In this document: piece by piece, positions 6,581-15,729 of the stretch
Numbering within the stretch: position 1 is the first letter of the stretch
How the letters are laid out: every line of letters begins with the position of its first letter
Assembly: GCA_017399685.1 (NCBI GenBank)
Contig: JAFQBM010000030.1
Span: forward strand, 24,508-88,507
DNA: 64,000 nt
Direction: 5' to 3'
Source: Lachnospiraceae bacterium
GTDB lineage: Bacteria > Bacillota > Clostridia > Lachnospirales > Lachnospiraceae
The notes under the pieces: model-generated
The model's database searches: none
Told to the model about the DNA's origin: nothing
The model's input: the letters and a program-made list of their open reading frames with translations, nothing else
Translations under genes and position numbers: made by a program

Positions 6581-8746
6581 TTATTCCATCTTCATTTTTG
6601 CTGTATCTGGCACTGGCTGGATTTCTCCACCCAATCTTTGCCGCAACATGGTATTTCTTTTCGTTACTGTTACATTCTTAACTGCATAAGCCAACGCCTT
6701 CTTTGTTCCCACCATAACCAATATTTTTTTGGCTCTGGTAATTCCGGTATATATCAAATTTCTCTGCAACATAACATAGTGATTCATCAAAACCGGCATT
6801 ACCACAATAGGGTATTCTGAGCCTTGAGCCTTGTGTATGGTGGTAGCATAAGCATGAACCAGCTCATCCAATTCTGTGATATCATATTCTATCTGTCTTC
6901 CATCGAATTGAACCATCAATGTTTTATCTTCTATATTTACAGACTCGATGATGCCGATATCCCCATTAAATACTTCTTTATCGTAATTATTTTTTATCTG
7001 CATTACTTTGTCTTTGGGACGGAAAATAAATCCACTCCGTCTTAATCCTTCTCCCTGCGGATTTAATGCTTCCTGCAAAGCAAGGTTTAAATTAGTAGCT
7101 CCCACCACACCTCTTTGCATAGGTGTCAATACCTGTATGGCTGAAGCAGGAGTCTTATAATAACTGGAAAGTTTCTTCTTTACCAATTCCACAATCAATG
7201 CTACCGCATCTTCCGGGTCTTCTTTTTCCATAAAGAAAAAATCAGCCATCTTGCCATTTGAAATGTCCGGTAATTCTCCGGCATTAATGCGATGGGCATT
7301 TAAAATAATCCGGCTGCTCTGAGCCTGACGAAAAATCCGAGTCAGTCTTATTACCGGAAAACGATTAGAATCCATGATATCACGAAGCACATTTCCTGCC
7401 CCTACGGATGGGAGCTGGTCAATGTCTCCCACCAGAATCAGACGCATATTTGAAGGAATCGCCTTAAGCAGGGAATTCATCAGCACAATATCAATCATGG
7501 AACATTCATCCACGATTAAAACATCCCCTTCCAAAGGGTTCTCTTCATTTTTCTGATATCCTTCTGGCGGCTTACACTCCAATAAACGATGTATGGTTTT
7601 CGCTTCCAACCCCGTAGCCTCTGTCATTCGCTTTGCTGCCCTGCCTGTTGGTGCTGCTAAAAGAATTCGTAATCCGTACGCTTTAAATGCTGCAATAATC
7701 CCTTGCGTAGTTGTGGTTTTGCCCGTTCCAGGCCCTCCTGTTAATATCATAACTTTAGCACTTGCCGCCTTTAAAATAGCATCTCTTTGTACTTCATCAT
7801 ATTGCATCCCGACCGTCTTTTCTATCCTAGAAACCTCAATTTTAGGCGGCATTTTATCGCAAATCGGTTCCCGGTATAATTTTAATAATTTATTGGCAGT
7901 ACCAATTTCTGCATAATAAAAGGGTGGCAGGTAAATCGCATCTTCCTCCTGAATCAAATCCTTATCCTTTAACATCTGATCCATGGTCATAATAATATAT
8001 TCTGGTTCCGCTTCCAGCAATGTCACCGCTTTTTCCATTAACTGTTCCTTCTGAGAATACACATGTCCATCTTCTGCAAGTGCACTTAAAGTATACATAA
8101 TTCCACTACGAAGGCGAACATAAGCTTCTTTCCCAAATCCAAGTTTCTGTGCAATTCCATCTGCTGTTTTAAAACCAATTCCCCAGATATCATCTGCCAG
8201 CCGGAAGGGATTTTCCTTTACAATCCCAATACTTTCATTTCCATATTGTTTATATATTTTCGCAGCAAAAGAAGTATTCACACCATGATCCTGCAGGAAC
8301 AACATGATATTTTTCACTTCTTTTTGCCGTTGCCAGCTCTCTTTTATCATCTGTACCCGTTTTTTTCCGATACCTTCTATCTCAATCAGACGTTCCGCCT
8401 CTTCTTCAATGACCAAAAGAGTATCCGTGCCAAATTTTTGCACAATCTTTCTGGCAAACTTTGGGCCAACTCCTTTTATTAATCCGCTGCCTAGATATTT
8501 TTCAATTCCATATATGGTAGCAGGCATGGTTTCTTCCCATTTTTCTGCCATAAACTGTCTTCCATATTTGGTGTCAATTTTCCAGTTTCCATCTATGATA
8601 AGTACCGAACCAACATTGGCATCCAAAAGACTTCCTACCACAGTTACCAAATCTTCATAGCCTTTGACACGTACTTTCAGTACAGTATATCCATTTTCCG
8701 GGTTTTGATATGTAATTCGTTCCACTACGCAACGGATTTTTACCAT
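6581..8746 (-). CDS. recD2: RecD2-type ATP-dependent DNA helicase
   Basis: 721 residues, usual for RecD2 (about 720-800). An N-terminal region with helix-hairpin-helix motifs (GSGLIKGVGPKFARKIV, IEIEGIGKKRVQMI) precedes the SF1B helicase core: Walker A GGPGTGKTTTT (near 340), LAAPTGRAAKRM, Walker B VLIVDECSM, motif III GDIDQLPSVGAG, RQAQSS, and the C-terminal motif TIHKAQGSEYP with YTGITRAKK. RecD2 acts without RecBC in genome maintenance, as a 5'-3' helicase on single-strand overhangs. No RecB or RecC is near. ATG 8746 was taken as start. Its 3' side is now separated from a likely terminator by the IS. Confidence 0.93.
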   Translation of the reverse strand: MVKIRCVVERITYQNPENGYTVLKVRVKGYEDLVTVVGSLLDANVGSVLIIDGNWKIDTKYGRQFMAEKWEETMPATIYGIEKYLGSGLIKGVGPKFARKIVQKFGTDTLLVIEEEAERLIEIEGIGKKRVQMIKESWQRQKEVKNIMLFLQDHGVNTSFAAKIYKQYGNESIGIVKENPFRLADDIWGIGFKTADGIAQKLGFGKEAYVRLRSGIMYTLSALAEDGHVYSQKEQLMEKAVTLLEAEPEYIIMTMDQMLKDKDLIQEEDAIYLPPFYYAEIGTANKLLKLYREPICDKMPPKIEVSRIEKTVGMQYDEVQRDAILKAASAKVMILTGGPGTGKTTTTQGIIAAFKAYGLRILLAAPTGRAAKRMTEATGLEAKTIHRLLECKPPEGYQKNEENPLEGDVLIVDECSMIDIVLMNSLLKAIPSNMRLILVGDIDQLPSVGAGNVLRDIMDSNRFPVIRLTRIFRQAQSSRIILNAHRINAGELPDISNGKMADFFFMEKEDPEDAVALIVELVKKKLSSYYKTPASAIQVLTPMQRGVVGATNLNLALQEALNPQGEGLRRSGFIFRPKDKVMQIKNNYDKEVFNGDIGIIESVNIEDKTLMVQFDGRQIEYDITELDELVHAYATTIHKAQGSEYPIVVMPVLMNHYVMLQRNLIYTGITRAKKILVMVGTKKALAYAVKNVTVTKRNTMLRQRLGGEIQPVPDTAKMKME

Positions 8747-8793
8747 TATAATACCTCATCTCTTCTTACGTTTCAAACTTCCTAAGATATGTA

Positions 8794-8843
8794 GTGAATC
8801 ATTGAGGCTTTATGTTCCAACTGCAAAAAACTCAATGATTCAC
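8794..8843. repeat. 13-bp inverted repeat upstream of recD2
   Basis: GTGAATCATTGAG (8794-8806) and CTCAATGATTCAC (8831-8843) are exact complements with a 24-nt loop. It lies between recD2 and the 2H phosphoesterase gene, both on the minus strand, so it could end transcription of the latter, though no good T run is visible. The word GAATCATTGAGGCT recurs at 9506-9519. Confidence 0.6.
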
Positions 8844-8887
8844 CACACCTCAGATAAATTGTACCTTGCAGATATTCTTTTGTCAAT

Positions 8888-9430
8888 TCAGGAATCCATC
8901 CCTAATTCAAATACAACTATCTCCTTATATGGATTGGTTTTGGCAAGACCGATATGCGTTACTCTTCCATCAAATACACCAAACTGATTTTGAACCACGC
9001 GAAATGCCGCAGCCATTTCCTCCTTTGAGAGTTTCTTTCCCACCGTTGTATGCGGAATCCATTGAAAAGGACGATAAAACCTACTAATTTCCACATCATC
9101 CAGTTTCACCAGACTATCATATATCTCCTGGGAAATAGTATGAAGATACTCATTTAACACAGGCATTAGGTAAATCACATAAGGAAGAAACATCCCCACT
9201 GATACCCATTGCAAAGAATCTTGTTTTAGTTTCTCTGCCTGCTTTTCTAACATAGAAATTATGACTTCTTCTTTTACAGCAGAAAAAGAAGAAATTGTAA
9301 TATGGGAAGGTACATTATGATCTAACATAAAGGTATTTCCCGTACTTTTTGCAATTTGCTGGATATACTGCTCAATTTTTTTATTTGTATTCTCGTCAAA
9401 ATATATAGAAATCAGATACATGATAATCAA
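8888..9430 (-). CDS. 2H phosphoesterase (2'-5' RNA ligase-like)
   Basis: 180 residues. The two signature H-x-T/S motifs are visible: SHITIS (near 42-47) and HTTVG (near 127-131), which form the active site of the 2H fold. These enzymes open 2',3'-cyclic phosphates or join RNA ends; the substrate here is unknown. AAAGGA is 5 bp before TTG 9430 but 14 bp before ATG 9421, so the TTG start is favoured; the protein would otherwise begin MYLISIYF. It stands alone between repeats. Confidence 0.8.
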   Translation of the reverse strand: MIIMYLISIYFDENTNKKIEQYIQQIAKSTGNTFMLDHNVPSHITISSFSAVKEEVIISMLEKQAEKLKQDSLQWVSVGMFLPYVIYLMPVLNEYLHTISQEIYDSLVKLDDVEISRFYRPFQWIPHTTVGKKLSKEEMAAAFRVVQNQFGVFDGRVTHIGLAKTNPYKEIVVFELGMDS

Positions 9431-9552
9431 ATAATTCCTTTCTACTGCTACAGCACCGTCAAATTAAGAAAATATTGCAACATACAGCATACCCTAATTA
9501 TTCACGAATCATTGAGGCTATATATTGAGAAAATTTATATGACGACCACAGC

Positions 9553-9930
9553 CTATTTTATTTCTACATTCCGTTTAAAATTAATATAAGTCACGCTAAA
9601 ATACATACCGTATACAATTAAGAATAACACAAGTGCCAGCCCAAAGAAACTATAATTATTGGATTGAATCTGTGTTCCCATTAACATAATCTGATTCAAT
9701 TTAAAGGAAATTACCATACTAATCATAACTGGAATGATAATTGGGAATCCAAAGTAAATAAGTAGTTGGTTGAAGATTAATTTTGACTTTTGATGATCAT
9801 TTACCCCTAAATAATTTAATACCTTATAGCGGAATTTATATTTAGCCCCATCGCTTAACTGCTGAACCGCTAAAATCGTCAATGCAACACAAATAAACAC
9901 CAAAGCCACATAAAAGATAGAAGATACCAC
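9553..9930 (-). pseudogene. C-terminal fragment of an FtsX-type ABC permease
   Basis: 125 codons. It has three hydrophobic helices and the block AKYKFRYKVLNYLGVNDHQKS, which matches the last part of BceB/FtsX-like permeases (cytoplasmic linker with LGMN, then the final helices ending in NFKRNVEIK). The large N-terminal part is missing and no ATPase gene is nearby. The frame begins without a proper ribosome binding site. Most likely a relic of a deleted transporter operon. Confidence 0.65.
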
Positions 9931-10138
9931 TGTGATAATATACTCTTACATAAGGAATATCAAAATGAACAAATCAATTCTTTTCCAACATCAGGGTTGG
10001 AACTATATTTTCTTTTGCACTTTAGGCATATTTTGTTCATTGGCATCATGGTCATCTTCGTATGATTATTTAATAACAGTTCTCATTTCACTTCCTGTCC
10101 TCAAATACTCCATGCCGATAATTAAGCCCATCAAATAC

Positions 10139-10294
10139 TCAACGAATAAAAGAAGCTTTTCCTGTAACCCCAATCATGGCAAATTTTGTAGTCATTTTAG
10201 TTACATCTTCTGTTGCAGCTGCCTGCTTTCGCATAAATTCTTCATTTCCCCTTGTTCCATCACTGATTTCTTCATTAAAATCTTTCATACTCAT
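10139..10294 (-). pseudogene. Short ORF, probably frameshifted
   Basis: ATG 10294 follows GGAGTGATTATT and gives 51 residues (MSMKDFNEEISDGTRGNEEF ... GVTGKASFIR). Just past the stop another frame continues plausibly (EYLMGLIIGMEYLRTGSEMR), which suggests a longer small protein broken by a frameshift. A direct repeat TCAAATACTC occurs at 10101-10110 and 10131-10140. I do not recognise the family. Confidence 0.35.
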
Positions 10295-10448
10295 AATAAT
10301 CACTCCATTCTTTTATTCAATAAAAAAGTCGTCCTCCTAAAAATGTGTTGTAATGAATCTTAGATTGATTTCATTATACTTTTTTAGAAGGACAACTTTT
10401 GACATTGTGGTATTAAATTTTATATAATCACTACTTACACACTAATCG

Positions 10449-10860
10449 TTACACCATATTCTGTAAAATATTCTTGGACACCAAAATATCCAATAACTCT
10501 TTCTCGGTAGAATCCGGTTCAGCATTTTCCAACACCTCATAAATCTGTTCGATTACAAAGAGGTCTGTTTCTAATTCATCTGCGATTTCATCACAGGACT
10601 TTCCCTTCCTATATTTCTTCCTAACCTGATTCAGCAAAGTCCTCATTTCTCCCTTTTCTATTCCACGTTCCATTCCACGTTCCATCCCGCGCTCATACAC
10701 ACCATATCCTAAATTACACATATCCATCAGCTCCCTGTCAATATTTTCATTCATCTGAATATCATAGTCATGTTCTAGAGATTCTTTCTTTTCTTTATTA
10801 GATAATTCATCAGAAAATAAAGTTTTTAGCAGACCAATCAGCTTTCGCTCATCATCCGGA
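10449..10860 (-). pseudogene. C-terminal fragment of an Rpn/PD-(D/E)XK nuclease-like protein
   Basis: The frame reads PDDERKLIGLLKTLFSDEL, then the tail CNLGYGVYERGMERGMERG and a charged helical end. This is the usual C-terminus of Rpn-family (transposase_31-like) proteins common in Clostridia. The N-terminal nuclease domain is absent: upstream of about 10860 the sequence is unrelated. An internal ATG (10754) would give 101 residues but has no obvious role. Confidence 0.6.
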
Positions 10861-11101
10861 ATCTATTTTGAATCGCCCCATTTGAATGGCAAAAACAGAA
10901 ATTTAAATTCTAACTATAGTATATGTAATTCCATGAATTTTTGCAAGAAGTTTACTTGTTCTTTCCCATGTAATATCAGAAATGTATTTATGTTTTTATA
11001 CTACAACATTAATGTAAAAAATGCAAGTCCTGATTGATAAATTTTCAGTGTACTTTATAAGTGAAAATGTATTTACGAGGAATCTCAATTCCTGTTTAAA
11101 G

Positions 11102-11132
11102 AAAAAAATAGCCCCTGCACAATGCAGAGGCT
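11102..11132 (-). terminator. Rho-independent terminator (minus strand)
   Basis: On the minus strand AGCC-TCTGCA pairs with TGCAG-GGGCT around a short loop (11110-11132), followed by ATTTTTTTC. It lies directly downstream of the recQ fragment and probably terminated whatever once stood there. Confidence 0.7.
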
Positions 11133-11139
11133 TAGGGAT

Positions 11140-11311
11140 GAATCACACTGATCCATCATTTCTTCCAATACATAGCAGATGGATTTTCCTGCTCCTGTGG
11201 GCATTATCCAAACACATCCTGCCCACTTAAAATGCTGTTAATCAATTCCTAATGACCTTCCCGAAAGGAGTCATATCCAAAATATTTCTTTAGTATCTCT
11301 TGTGTTTTCAT
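11140..11311 (-). pseudogene. Remnant of the 5' end of a RecQ-like helicase gene
   Basis: From ATG 11311 the translation reads MKTQEILKKYFGYDSFREGH, stop, ELINSILSGQDVFG, then after a one-base deletion IMPTGAGKSICYVLEEM. RecQ proteins read FREGQQELI and GIMPTGAGKS here, so the Q-motif and Walker A are clear. One nonsense codon (CAG to TAG) and one frameshift break it, and the rest of the gene is missing. A terminator follows at once. This explains the stretch between 11100 and 11320, which otherwise looks empty. Confidence 0.8.
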
Positions 11312-11429
11312 TCTTCTCTCTTTCCATCCTGCTTTAAATTATCTTTGCCGTATTTTTATTATAGTGTTAATACTAAATAGCACTTATTTCTATTTATTAC
11401 AAGGAAATATTTTTTTGCAAGCAAAATCA

Positions 11430-11461
11430 GAGCGTAATTGCAACATATTACAATTACGCTC
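11430..11461 (-). terminator. Hairpin downstream of the anti-sigma factor gene
   Basis: GAGCGTAATTG (11430-11440) and CAATTACGCTC (11451-11461) pair perfectly with a 10-nt loop. It lies about 90 bp past the stop of the anti-sigma factor gene at 11550; T richness beyond it on the minus strand is moderate (TTTTGCTTGC). Confidence 0.6.
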
Positions 11462-11549
11462 TTTCAATCAATTCTAAATAAAAATAATTATAATTCTGAC
11501 AAAAGCTCCTATTACCGGATTAATCTCAATTTTTTCATTAAGTTTATCC

Positions 11550-12395
11550 TCACTCACCCAGCATCTTTTTCCGATAAGCATTATCCACCGTAGCATCAAA
11601 TCCGGTTGGAAGATAATCTTCCGGAATATACTCCTTATAATCCAAATCCATAAAATAATTGCAAAAAATCATTTCCACATAAATAATGGTATCTTCATTA
11701 TCTGTTAGAGCATACACAAATCCCTGATATTCATCTGCATACATTGCCACTAAAGTATATTGTTTATCAAATCCGGTTACACCATAATAACCTTTATATT
11801 CCGTTGACTGGTAGTTCTTCAAGCGATTTACTTCTTCTTCATAATCCTGTTCCTCATAATCCACTACAAGGTATCCAAGATATTGTGCATCAAACGGATT
11901 ATAATACACCATTTTATAATCCTGCACCTTCATATTGGTTGTAATTTCCTCTGGAAATATGGTTTCATCCATTCCCCACTTTGTCTGAAATTCGCTTTCT
12001 GCCTCTTCCCCTGACATATACTTTTCATAATCTCCAATATTCGTATATACTTCTACTTCTGCATTTTCATAATTACTTCCCAAAACCAGCAAAAGAAACA
12101 TGCCTATTACTATGTATACACCCAGACTCCCCAGGATAACACCAATGATAATCCCTAAATTTCGTTTCTTCATTTTCTTTTTCAGTTCTTTATAAGAATC
12201 TGCTTTTTTTCTTTCCATTTCATTATCAAAACTGAATTGTTCTATGACATCCGAATCACACATAGTTTCGTAATATTTCTTACATTCCTCACAAATTCCT
12301 AAATGCTTTTTTACTGCAGCTTTACTTTCTTCACTGCATACATCATCATGATAGATTGGTAAGATATCCCGAATAATATTACATGGATATTTCAT
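11550..12395 (-). CDS. Zinc-finger (zf-HC2) anti-sigma factor
   Basis: 281 residues from ATG 12395, which overlaps the sigma factor stop by 4 bp (ATGA). The N-terminus has the zinc-binding anti-sigma pattern: CNIIRDILPIYHDDVCSEES then KKHLGICEECKKYY (H-x3-C-x2-C). One membrane helix follows near residues 96-120 (LGIIIGVILGSLGVYIVIGM). The C-terminal 160 residues are acidic and Tyr-rich and probably lie outside the cell. It likely holds the neighbouring sigma factor inactive until an outside signal arrives. No close match to a named signal is recognised. Confidence 0.85.
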   Translation of the reverse strand: MKYPCNIIRDILPIYHDDVCSEESKAAVKKHLGICEECKKYYETMCDSDVIEQFSFDNEMERKKADSYKELKKKMKKRNLGIIIGVILGSLGVYIVIGMFLLLVLGSNYENAEVEVYTNIGDYEKYMSGEEAESEFQTKWGMDETIFPEEITTNMKVQDYKMVYYNPFDAQYLGYLVVDYEEQDYEEEVNRLKNYQSTEYKGYYGVTGFDKQYTLVAMYADEYQGFVYALTDNEDTIIYVEMIFCNYFMDLDYKEYIPEDYLPTGFDATVDNAYRKKMLGE

Positions 12396-12865
12396 TTCAA
12401 TTCCTCCCTTATTTTCATTTTCGCACGATGATAAGTCACTCTTGCCCAGATCTCCGTTTTCCCATGTACTTTTCCAATCTCTGCAAAAGTAAGTTCTCCA
12501 AAAGTCTTCATCCAAAACACTTCACGATATGGCTCAACCATGGTATGTAATATCTTATGAATCTCCATTGCCATATCCTTATCTAAAAATGCCTCTTCAA
12601 AATTTTTATCTTTTTCCAGCTGTTCCAAAGGAACATCTGTGATTTTCTTTTCCTTTTTGATATGGCTAAGATAAGTATTTTTTGCTATCTGGCACATCCA
12701 GACACTCAGTTTGCAATCTCCACGATAAGAATCAATTCCCTTTAACACCTTAAAAAATGTCTCCTGGGTGATTTCTTCTGCCAGATTTTCATCCTGGCAA
12801 AGTTTACAAAGATATGCATATACCTTAGGATAATAACTCTCATAAATTTCTTCAAATTCCTGCAC
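12392..12865 (-). CDS. ECF sigma factor (sigma-70 family)
   Basis: 157 residues. Region 2 is clear (YESYYPKVYAYLCKL, LAEEITQETFFKVLKGI, SVWMCQIAKNTYLSHIKKEK) and region 4 carries the helix-turn-helix (YREVFWMKTFGELTFAEIGK, then WARVTYHRAKMKIREEL). It starts at GTG 12865 behind GGGAGG. Paired by overlap with the zf-HC2 anti-sigma factor, so it is likely released on envelope stress and likely drives its own operon. Its regulon is not evident from the window. Confidence 0.92.
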   Translation of the reverse strand: MQEFEEIYESYYPKVYAYLCKLCQDENLAEEITQETFFKVLKGIDSYRGDCKLSVWMCQIAKNTYLSHIKKEKKITDVPLEQLEKDKNFEEAFLDKDMAMEIHKILHTMVEPYREVFWMKTFGELTFAEIGKVHGKTEIWARVTYHRAKMKIREELK

Positions 12866-13060
12866 CTACTTGCCTCCCTTCCTTTGCGTTTTCCATAAAT
12901 ATGACTACGAAATTGATAAAACGTTACAAACTTTTTTTACTTATTAAGATACTGTTTCAATACCTTTGTCCCAACATCACGATATCTCAAATATTCAAAA
13001 CTATCTCATAAATCACCACTTCGGATATATCTTACAATAAACAAACCTGAATTTCCATGA

Positions 13061-13099
13061 AAAAAAACCTCATTAGAAAATTTACTCTCTAATGAGGCT
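13061..13099 (-). terminator. Terminator of cysK
   Basis: CCTCATTAGA (13068-13077) and TCTAATGAGG (13088-13097) pair perfectly; on the minus strand eight T follow at once. It lies 16 bp past the cysK stop. Confidence 0.9.
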
Positions 13100-13114
13100 G
13101 CTCATCATTTCGAT

Positions 13115-14053
13115 TTAGTTGTGATTGAAAAGTGGGGTAGAAAGATATCTGTCTCCAGAATCCGGAAGAAGTACTACGATTGTTTTTCCCTTGTTCTCTG
13201 GTCTCTTTGCAAGAATCGTAGCTGCTTTTAATGCTGCTCCGGAAGAAATACCGACCAAAATACCTTCGCTTACCGCAAATGCCTTACCTTCCGTAAATGC
13301 ATCATCATTTTCAATGGTAATAATTTCATCATAAACCTTTGTATTTAGTGTATCTGGTACGAATCCTGCCCCAATTCCTTGAATCTTATGAGCCCCTGGA
13401 GTTCCTTTTGATAAAACAGGGCTTCCCGCAGGTTCTACTGCCACAATCTTTATATCCGGATTTTGCTCTTTTAAATATTCGCCCACACCTGTTATGGTTC
13501 CGCCAGTACCCACACCAGCTACAAAAATATCAACTTTTCCTTCTGTCTGCTCCCAAATCTCAGGACCAGTGGTAGCCTTGTGTACTGCAGGATTTGCAGG
13601 ATTTACAAACTGGCCAAGAATGACTGCTCCAGGAATGGATTCTTTTAATTCTTCTGCCTTGGCAATGGCGCCTTTCATTCCCTTCCCACCTTCTGTTAAA
13701 ACAAGTTCTGCACCATATGCCTTTAAAAGATTTCTTCTTTCCACACTCATGGTATCCGGAAGAGTAAGAATCGCCTTATATCCTTTCGATGCTGCCACCG
13801 CTGCAAGACCAATTCCTGTATTTCCACTGGTAGGTTCAATGATAGTTGCACCTGGTTTTAAAATTCCCTTATTTTCTGCATCTTCAATCATAGCCAATGC
13901 AATACGATCTTTTACAGAACCTGCTGGATTTAAGTATTCCAGCTTCGCAAGAATTGTTGCCTGGGTTGCTTCTGCTTTCGCAGCATAGCGGTCTGCTTTT
14001 AATACTGGAGTTCCTCCGATTAATTCTAATGAGTTATTTACTAATTTTGCCAT
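13115..14053 (-). CDS. cysK: Cysteine synthase A (O-acetylserine sulfhydrylase)
   Basis: 312 residues. The PLP lysine motif [11 protein letters not shown] (near 41-51), the substrate loop [12 protein letters not shown], the phosphate-binding [12 protein letters not shown], and the C-terminal [11 protein letters not shown] and [12 protein letters not shown] match CysK closely. It makes cysteine from O-acetylserine and sulfide in the cytoplasm. Start set at ATG 14053 ([16 protein letters not shown]) behind GAAGGAG; a frame extending to 14074 is not needed. It has its own promoter with a motif shared with the cystine-type importer operon (14079-14097 and 19884-19902). No cysE gene is in the window. 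Confidence 0.95.
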   Translation of the reverse strand: MAKLVNNSLELIGGTPVLKADRYAAKAEATQATILAKLEYLNPAGSVKDRIALAMIEDAENKGILKPGATIIEPTSGNTGIGLAAVAASKGYKAILTLPDTMSVERRNLLKAYGAELVLTEGGKGMKGAIAKAEELKESIPGAVILGQFVNPANPAVHKATTGPEIWEQTEGKVDIFVAGVGTGGTITGVGEYLKEQNPDIKIVAVEPAGSPVLSKGTPGAHKIQGIGAGFVPDTLNTKVYDEIITIENDDAFTEGKAFAVSEGILVGISSGAALKAATILAKRPENKGKTIVVLLPDSGDRYLSTPLFNHN

Positions 14054-14078
14054 ATACAAATACGCTCCTTCCAATTCC

Positions 14079-14097
14079 TACTATTCTAATAGGTTTA
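14079..14097. promoter_or_regulatory. Operator-like motif upstream of cysK
   Basis: TACTATTCTAATAGGTTTA here and TACTATTTTAGTAGGATTA at 19884-19902 agree in 16 of 19 positions. Here it lies between the promoter and the cysK start, a repressor position. Sulfur control by an Rrf2/CymR-type repressor is the natural guess but was not shown. Confidence 0.55.
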
Positions 14098-14107
14098 ATA
14101 TGATTAT

Positions 14108-14136
14108 ACTATACTCGCTATAAAACCACTTGTCAA
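14108..14136 (-). promoter_or_regulatory. cysK promoter
   Basis: On the minus strand TTGACA (14136-14131) and TATAGT (14113-14108) are 17 bp apart, about 55 bp before the start codon. Confidence 0.78.
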
Positions 14137-14217
14137 TAAAGTTCCTTGTTATTACTTCTTGTATTTTACTATACTTGGTTATAACTTTTTTATATATTAT
14201 TTTTCCGGTTGTTCTTC

Positions 14218-15405
14218 TCATTCTGCATCCTTAAATGCAGATACCATTCTGTCTAATGCTTCTGTAAGCAGACTTCTCGGACAGGCAATATTGATTCTTT
14301 GAAATCCTTCCCCTGTTGTTCCGAAAATGCTTCCTGCATCCAGCCACAGCTTCGCCTTATGAATGATACGCCTGTTTATTTCCTGGTCGTTTAATCCATA
14401 TTTCCTAAAATCAAGCCACACCAGAAAAGTTCCTTCCAGCTCTGTCATTTTGACTTTTGGAAGTTTTTCTTTTAAATACTCTCTCATAAATTCAGCATTC
14501 TCAAGAATATATTTTTTTACCCCCTCCAGCCATTCCTCTCCATGCTGGTATGCTGCTTCACAGGCACTAAGACCAGAAAGATTCAACTGGCTATAACCAG
14601 AGGCATCTACTTCTTTCCTAAATTTCTTTTTCAATTCTCCGTTTGGAATAAAAATATTAGAAACTTGAAATCCTGCTATATTAAAGGTTTTGCTTGGGGA
14701 TGTGCAGACAATACCAATATGTTCATATTCTTTCCTTACTTCGGTAAATACTGTATGCTTTCTCTTAAAAGAAAAATCTGCATGAATTTCATCACTTACT
14801 ACCACCACGTTATACTTTAAGCAAATATCTCCGATTCTATTAAGTTCCTCCTTCGTCCAAACCCGGCCCACCGGATTATGTGGATTACAAAGAAAAAACA
14901 ACTTTACTTTTTCCTTCACTATCTTTTCTTCGAAGTCCTTAAAATCCATCTGATATTTTCCATCAGCATCTTGCTTTAATTCATTGGTAATAAGTTTCCT
15001 ATGATTATCTTTTATCACTTCATAAAAAGGATAGTATACCGGTGGCTGAATTAATACTGCCTCGTTCTCCTTGGTATATGCCTTAACTGCCGTTGCCAAT
15101 GCGAAAACAACGCCCGGCGTTTTTACCAGCCATTTCTCACTGACATCCCAATCATAATGTCTCTTCATCCAGCCTTTCACGGCATCAAAATATTCTTCCT
15201 TAGTTTCACTGTAACCAAAAATTCCATGGGCATTGATATGGTTCAATGCTTCAATAATATAAGAAGATACCTTAAAGTCCATATCTGCCACCCAGAAAGG
15301 AAGTACATCCTCCGGCATTCCTCTTCTTTTTGCAAAATCGTATTTTAAACTTTTTGTATTTCTTCTTTCAATCACTGTATCAAAATCAAGATTTTTTTCT
15401 CCCAT
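14218..15405 (-). CDS. PatB/MalY-type PLP-dependent C-S lyase (cystathionine beta-lyase)
   Basis: 395 residues of the class I/II aminotransferase fold, the MalY/PatB group. Visible: LPFWVADMDF near the start, CNPHNPVGRVW, the DEIHADF Asp that holds the PLP pyridine, the PLP lysine in SPSKTFNIAG (near 235), and INIACPRSLLTEALDRM near the end. Such enzymes split cystathionine or cysteine to pyruvate, ammonia and a thiol. ATG 15405 lies 6 bp after AGGAGG. It stands between cysK and the LysR gene, and a LysR-type box lies at about -66 of its promoter. Substrate preference cannot be read. Confidence 0.88.
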   Translation of the reverse strand: MGEKNLDFDTVIERRNTKSLKYDFAKRRGMPEDVLPFWVADMDFKVSSYIIEALNHINAHGIFGYSETKEEYFDAVKGWMKRHYDWDVSEKWLVKTPGVVFALATAVKAYTKENEAVLIQPPVYYPFYEVIKDNHRKLITNELKQDADGKYQMDFKDFEEKIVKEKVKLFFLCNPHNPVGRVWTKEELNRIGDICLKYNVVVVSDEIHADFSFKRKHTVFTEVRKEYEHIGIVCTSPSKTFNIAGFQVSNIFIPNGELKKKFRKEVDASGYSQLNLSGLSACEAAYQHGEEWLEGVKKYILENAEFMREYLKEKLPKVKMTELEGTFLVWLDFRKYGLNDQEINRRIIHKAKLWLDAGSIFGTTGEGFQRINIACPRSLLTEALDRMVSAFKDAE

Positions 15406-15458
15406 ACGAATCCTCCTGTCCATCTCCTTCTCTTTTCCTACTTATTCGCTATGATTTT

Positions 15459-15528
15459 ATTATACCTATCTTTTTGAAAATGTGTTAATTCATAAAAAAT
15501 AGGACTCGTTATAAATTTTTCTTATAAC
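15459..15528 (-). promoter_or_regulatory. patB-like gene promoter with LysR-type box
   Basis: On the minus strand a -10 TATAAT (15464-15459) is preceded by a weak -35 (TTAACA, 18 bp upstream). The inverted repeat GTTATAA-N7-TTATAAC (15508-15528) centres near -66 from the inferred start, the usual activator site for LysR regulators (T-N11-A type). A LysR gene follows upstream at 15730. Confidence 0.6.
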
Positions 15529-15588
15529 AAGACCAGCTCTATGATAACAAAACACCATTCATAATTTTAACCAAGATGATTCACGACC

Positions 15589-15648
15589 TTAATCATAAAA
15601 AGATGGTTCTGCAAGTCCACTTGCAAATAACCATCTTTCTATGATTAA
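15589..15648 (-). terminator. Terminator of the LysR gene / importer operon
   Basis: TTAATCATA (15589-15597) pairs with TATGATTAA (15640-15648), and inside it AAAGATGGTT pairs with AACCATCTTT; on the minus strand TTTTTATG follows the inner stem. Confidence 0.8.
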
Positions 15649-15729
15649 AAGGTCAATTGACAACCATTCTATCTCTTGTATCAATCATAATAAAATATTA
15701 CTTATGACCTTTCGTCTCAAATATTTTGT

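Noticed and set aside
11021..11230. Plus-strand open frame of 69 codons
   Set aside because: It overlaps the recQ remnant and its terminator on the other strand and shows no ribosome binding site.
13494..13988. Plus-strand open frame of 164 codons within cysK
   Set aside because: The minus strand encodes a complete cysteine synthase with all motifs; the opposite frame is Ser/Pro/Phe-rich and has no recognisable domain.
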